The notes under the pieces: model-generated
Told to the model about the DNA's origin: nothing
Databases searched by the model: none
Seen by the model: only the letters and a program-made list of their open reading frames with translations
Program-made: the position numbers and the translations under genes
Assembly: GCA_030425285.1 (NCBI GenBank)
Contig: JAUIAY010000001.1
Span: 124,001-188,000 of the forward strand
Direction of reading: 5' to 3'
DNA from: Bacteroidia bacterium
GTDB taxonomy: Bacteria; Bacteroidota; Bacteroidia; Flavobacteriales; Flavobacteriaceae
Length of the DNA stretch: 64,000 nt
Part shown: one piece after another, positions 62,223-64,000 of the stretch
Layout of the letters: each line of letters starts with the position of its first letter
Position numbering within the stretch: the first letter of the stretch is position 1

Positions 62223-63470
62223 TCAAAATTTTCTGTCTGGATGAAGAGGTTCCAAATTAAGGGAAGCTTTTTGCCCAGAAATTATTTCTGAAACCAAAGT
62301 TCCTGTGGCAGTTGCCATACTCCAACCCATCATGGCATGACCTGTAGCTACGGTTAGATTTTTACATTTTGAAGATTTTCCTATGTATGGTAATCCATCG
62401 GGAGAAACAGGGCGTAAACCTGAAGCAGCGTTGTCCTTTTCTTCATCAGAAATATGGATGTCAGGCAAATGATTACTAACGGCTTTAGCTATGGCTTCAA
62501 CACGTACAGGATTGATATTGTTATTTATTCCAGCTATCTCCATGGTTCCTGCAAATCGTGTAAAGCCATTCATAGGTGTAACGGCTACTTTAGCTTCGGC
62601 TAATATGGCTGGATGCAAAACACCTGTTTCTTTAAATGTGTTTATGCGGTAGCCCTTTCCTGCTTGCAGTAACAGATTTAAACCCAGTTTCTTGCTCAAG
62701 ATAGGGCTCCATGAACCAGCTGCTAAAACATACTCGTCTGCTTTCAGTCTTTGCTTATCAGTTATCACTGATATAATTTTATCATTCGTAACCTCTAAAT
62801 CTTGTACGCTTTCATTTTGTAAAACAGTTACACCATTTTTCAATAGCCAAGACTTCATATCACTCATAAACTCATGAGGTGTAGAGTGTGAGTCACATTT
62901 GTAATAGGTGGCTCCTAAAGCATTTATTTTTGTATTAGGTTCTAATGTTTTCAATTCAGACAAACTAATCTCACGTACATCCAAACCTTCCGATTTAGCT
63001 AATTCAGCAGTTTTCACCTCTTCTTCGAGCATCTTTTGGGTTTGACATAGCATAAGCAATCCTTTTTTTTCTAAATGGAAACTGAAATGATTGTCTTCTT
63101 TGATATCGTCATAAAGTTCTTGGGACAACAAGGTTAGTCCTTTTATTGCAGGAATTGCTTTTTTAACATGTTTTGGATTGCAAGACCTATTGAAAGCTCT
63201 AGCCCATTGTAAAAACTCTTTATCTAATCTCGGTTTAATATAAAGCGGACTAGAAGGATTGAACATCCACTTGATTCCTTTCTTCATGACACCAGGTGCC
63301 GAAAGCGGAATGATATGACTAGGTGATAAGTATCCTGCATTAACATAAGATGCTCCTGAATCCATACTGGATTGATCAATTACAGTAACATGGTGGCCTG
63401 ATTTTTTTAAGTAGTACGCTGAACATAACCCTATAACACCGCCTCCAATTATAATGACTTTCTTTCCCAT
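62223..63470 (-). CDS. FAD-dependent D-amino acid dehydrogenase, probably D-hydroxyproline dehydrogenase
   Basis: 415 residues. DadA-type FAD-binding N-terminus VIIIGGGVIGLCSAYYLKKSG (5-25) with acidic VIDQ at the end of strand 2; SGASYVNAGYLSPSHI follows, contacting the flavin; the C-terminal ASGLRPVSPDGLPYIGKSS and ATGHAMMGWSMATATGTLVSEIISG are family-specific. Oxidises a D-amino acid to the imine/2-oxo acid and passes electrons to the respiratory chain. The neighbour 1 nt upstream is a 4-hydroxyproline epimerase, so cis-4-hydroxy-D-proline is the likely substrate. No signal peptide. Confidence 0.9.
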   Translation of the reverse strand: MGKKVIIIGGGVIGLCSAYYLKKSGHHVTVIDQSSMDSGASYVNAGYLSPSHIIPLSAPGVMKKGIKWMFNPSSPLYIKPRLDKEFLQWARAFNRSCNPKHVKKAIPAIKGLTLLSQELYDDIKEDNHFSFHLEKKGLLMLCQTQKMLEEEVKTAELAKSEGLDVREISLSELKTLEPNTKINALGATYYKCDSHSTPHEFMSDMKSWLLKNGVTVLQNESVQDLEVTNDKIISVITDKQRLKADEYVLAAGSWSPILSKKLGLNLLLQAGKGYRINTFKETGVLHPAILAEAKVAVTPMNGFTRFAGTMEIAGINNNINPVRVEAIAKAVSNHLPDIHISDEEKDNAASGLRPVSPDGLPYIGKSSKCKNLTVATGHAMMGWSMATATGTLVSEIISGQKASLNLEPLHPDRKF

Positions 63471-63471
63471 A

Positions 63472-64000
63472 TTAAATGACTTGAAATCCTAAAGCATAAG
63501 GATCATCTTCTGTATCAATGGTTATGGTATTACGACCAAAAACTTTAGCCCAACCTTTTATACTCGGAATGATAGCTTTCTTCTTACCAATTTGAGTTTC
63601 AACTTCCACTCTACCAATGAATTTACTTCCGATAAAGCTCTCGTGTATGAAATCTTCACCAATTTTTAACTTTTCTTTTGCGTATAGTTGTGCCATTCGC
63701 GCTGAAGTACCTGTGCCACAAGGGCTTCTATCTATAGCTTTATCACCATAAAAAACGGCATTTCTTCCCGAAGATTTTGAATCTATTGGTGTTCCTGTCC
63801 ATAGTAAATGTGAAACATCTCGTATGGTTTCATCTTCGGGATGCACAAACTGATTTGGATATTTTTTATTAATTCGATCCCTTAAAATTTGAGAGTACTG
63901 TATGATTTTTGAAGCTGAAAAATCTTGAATCCCAGAAAAGTTTTTTTGCGGATCTACAATAGCATAAAAATTACCACCATAAGCCACATCAAATTTAAGC
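63472..64000 (-). CDS. 4-hydroxyproline 2-epimerase (5' end beyond window)
   Basis: The frame stays open to base 64000, reading LKFDVAYGGNFYAIVDP before the first internal Met, so the ATG at 63987 is not the start; 176 residues of about 333 are present. The C-terminal half of the proline racemase family is seen, with the second catalytic Cys in DRSPCGTGTSARMA; Cys here, in place of Thr, indicates an epimerase rather than a trans-3-hydroxyproline dehydratase. FIGRVEVETQIGKKKAIIPSIKGWA is the typical end. It converts trans-4-hydroxy-L-proline into cis-4-hydroxy-D-proline, the substrate for the dehydrogenase that follows 1 nt later. Confidence 0.92.
   Translation of the reverse strand, partial: LKFDVAYGGNFYAIVDPQKNFSGIQDFSASKIIQYSQILRDRINKKYPNQFVHPEDETIRDVSHLLWTGTPIDSKSSGRNAVFYGDKAIDRSPCGTGTSARMAQLYAKEKLKIGEDFIHESFIGSKFIGRVEVETQIGKKKAIIPSIKGWAKVFGRNTITIDTEDDPYALGFQVI

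Noticed and set aside
1-64000. CRISPR arrays, rRNA genes, riboswitches and replication origin
   Set aside because: No regularly spaced repeats with unique spacers, rRNA segments, known aptamer cores or DnaA-box clusters were recognised by reading.

Overview
The window is AT-rich chromosomal DNA from a member of the Bacteroidota, most likely a marine or otherwise free-living Flavobacteriaceae species. The evidence is a SusC/SusD outer-membrane pair, secreted proteins with type 9 secretion (T9SS) sorting tails of both type A and type B, many lipoproteins, TAnnTTTG-type -7 promoter boxes and the mevalonate pathway gene mvaD. I cannot name the genus from sequence alone.

Layout. 1-5.0 kb holds a minus-strand operon (GDPD phosphodiesterase, BaiN-like flavoprotein, DUF1697, 5'-complete but 3'-truncated mvaD), a plus-strand lipoprotein and a TesB thioesterase. 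5.0-11.3 kb holds a phosphoesterase/kinase-like/beta-barrel fusion and a SelO-MsrA-MsrB redox operon. 11.5-19.0 kb holds a repeat-rich T9SS protein, an HD + Pycsar-type membrane effector protein, a convergent GAF-domain protein and a small membrane protein.

19.1-44.1 kb is a complete alpha-glucan (starch/maltodextrin) utilization locus. On the minus strand a LacI regulator is followed by a sugar transporter of the MFS/GPH type, beta-phosphoglucomutase, a GH65 phosphorylase, two GH13 lipoproteins, an esterase-GH31 fusion and a third GH13 lipoprotein. Divergently, SusC, SusD, a SusE-like and a triplicated SusF-like glycan-binding lipoprotein, then (after a hairpin) a T9SS-exported GH13 amylase. 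A perfect 14-bp palindrome in the divergent region is the likely LacI operator. The scheme is: extracellular amylase and SusD/E/F at the surface, import by SusC, trimming in the periplasm by GH13/GH31, import of maltose by the transporter, phosphorolysis by GH65 and conversion of beta-glucose 1-phosphate by PgmB.

44.2-54.4 kb is a tRNA-Leu followed by a seven-gene minus-strand cluster (Na+ symporter, acyl-CoA ligase, two alpha/beta hydrolases, a TPR-like protein, a TonB-dependent receptor, 3-hydroxybutyrate dehydrogenase). It looks like an uptake and degradation module for 3-hydroxybutyrate-containing compounds. The whole cluster is bracketed by a 44-bp direct repeat (38/44 identical; 27 of the first 28), each copy lying in the promoter region of the flanking housekeeping gene. 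I regard this as the most interesting structure in the window: an apparent cassette inserted between tRNA-Leu and a dipeptidase gene.

54.4-64 kb holds an M20 dipeptidase, a DoxX-like membrane protein, a BlaI/BlaR1-type regulator pair with three operator-like repeats, a DUF4407 protein, a DUF4440/NTF2-like protein, a STAS protein and the start of a hydroxyproline catabolism operon (dehydrogenase plus truncated epimerase). No rRNA, CRISPR array, transposase or prophage gene was seen.
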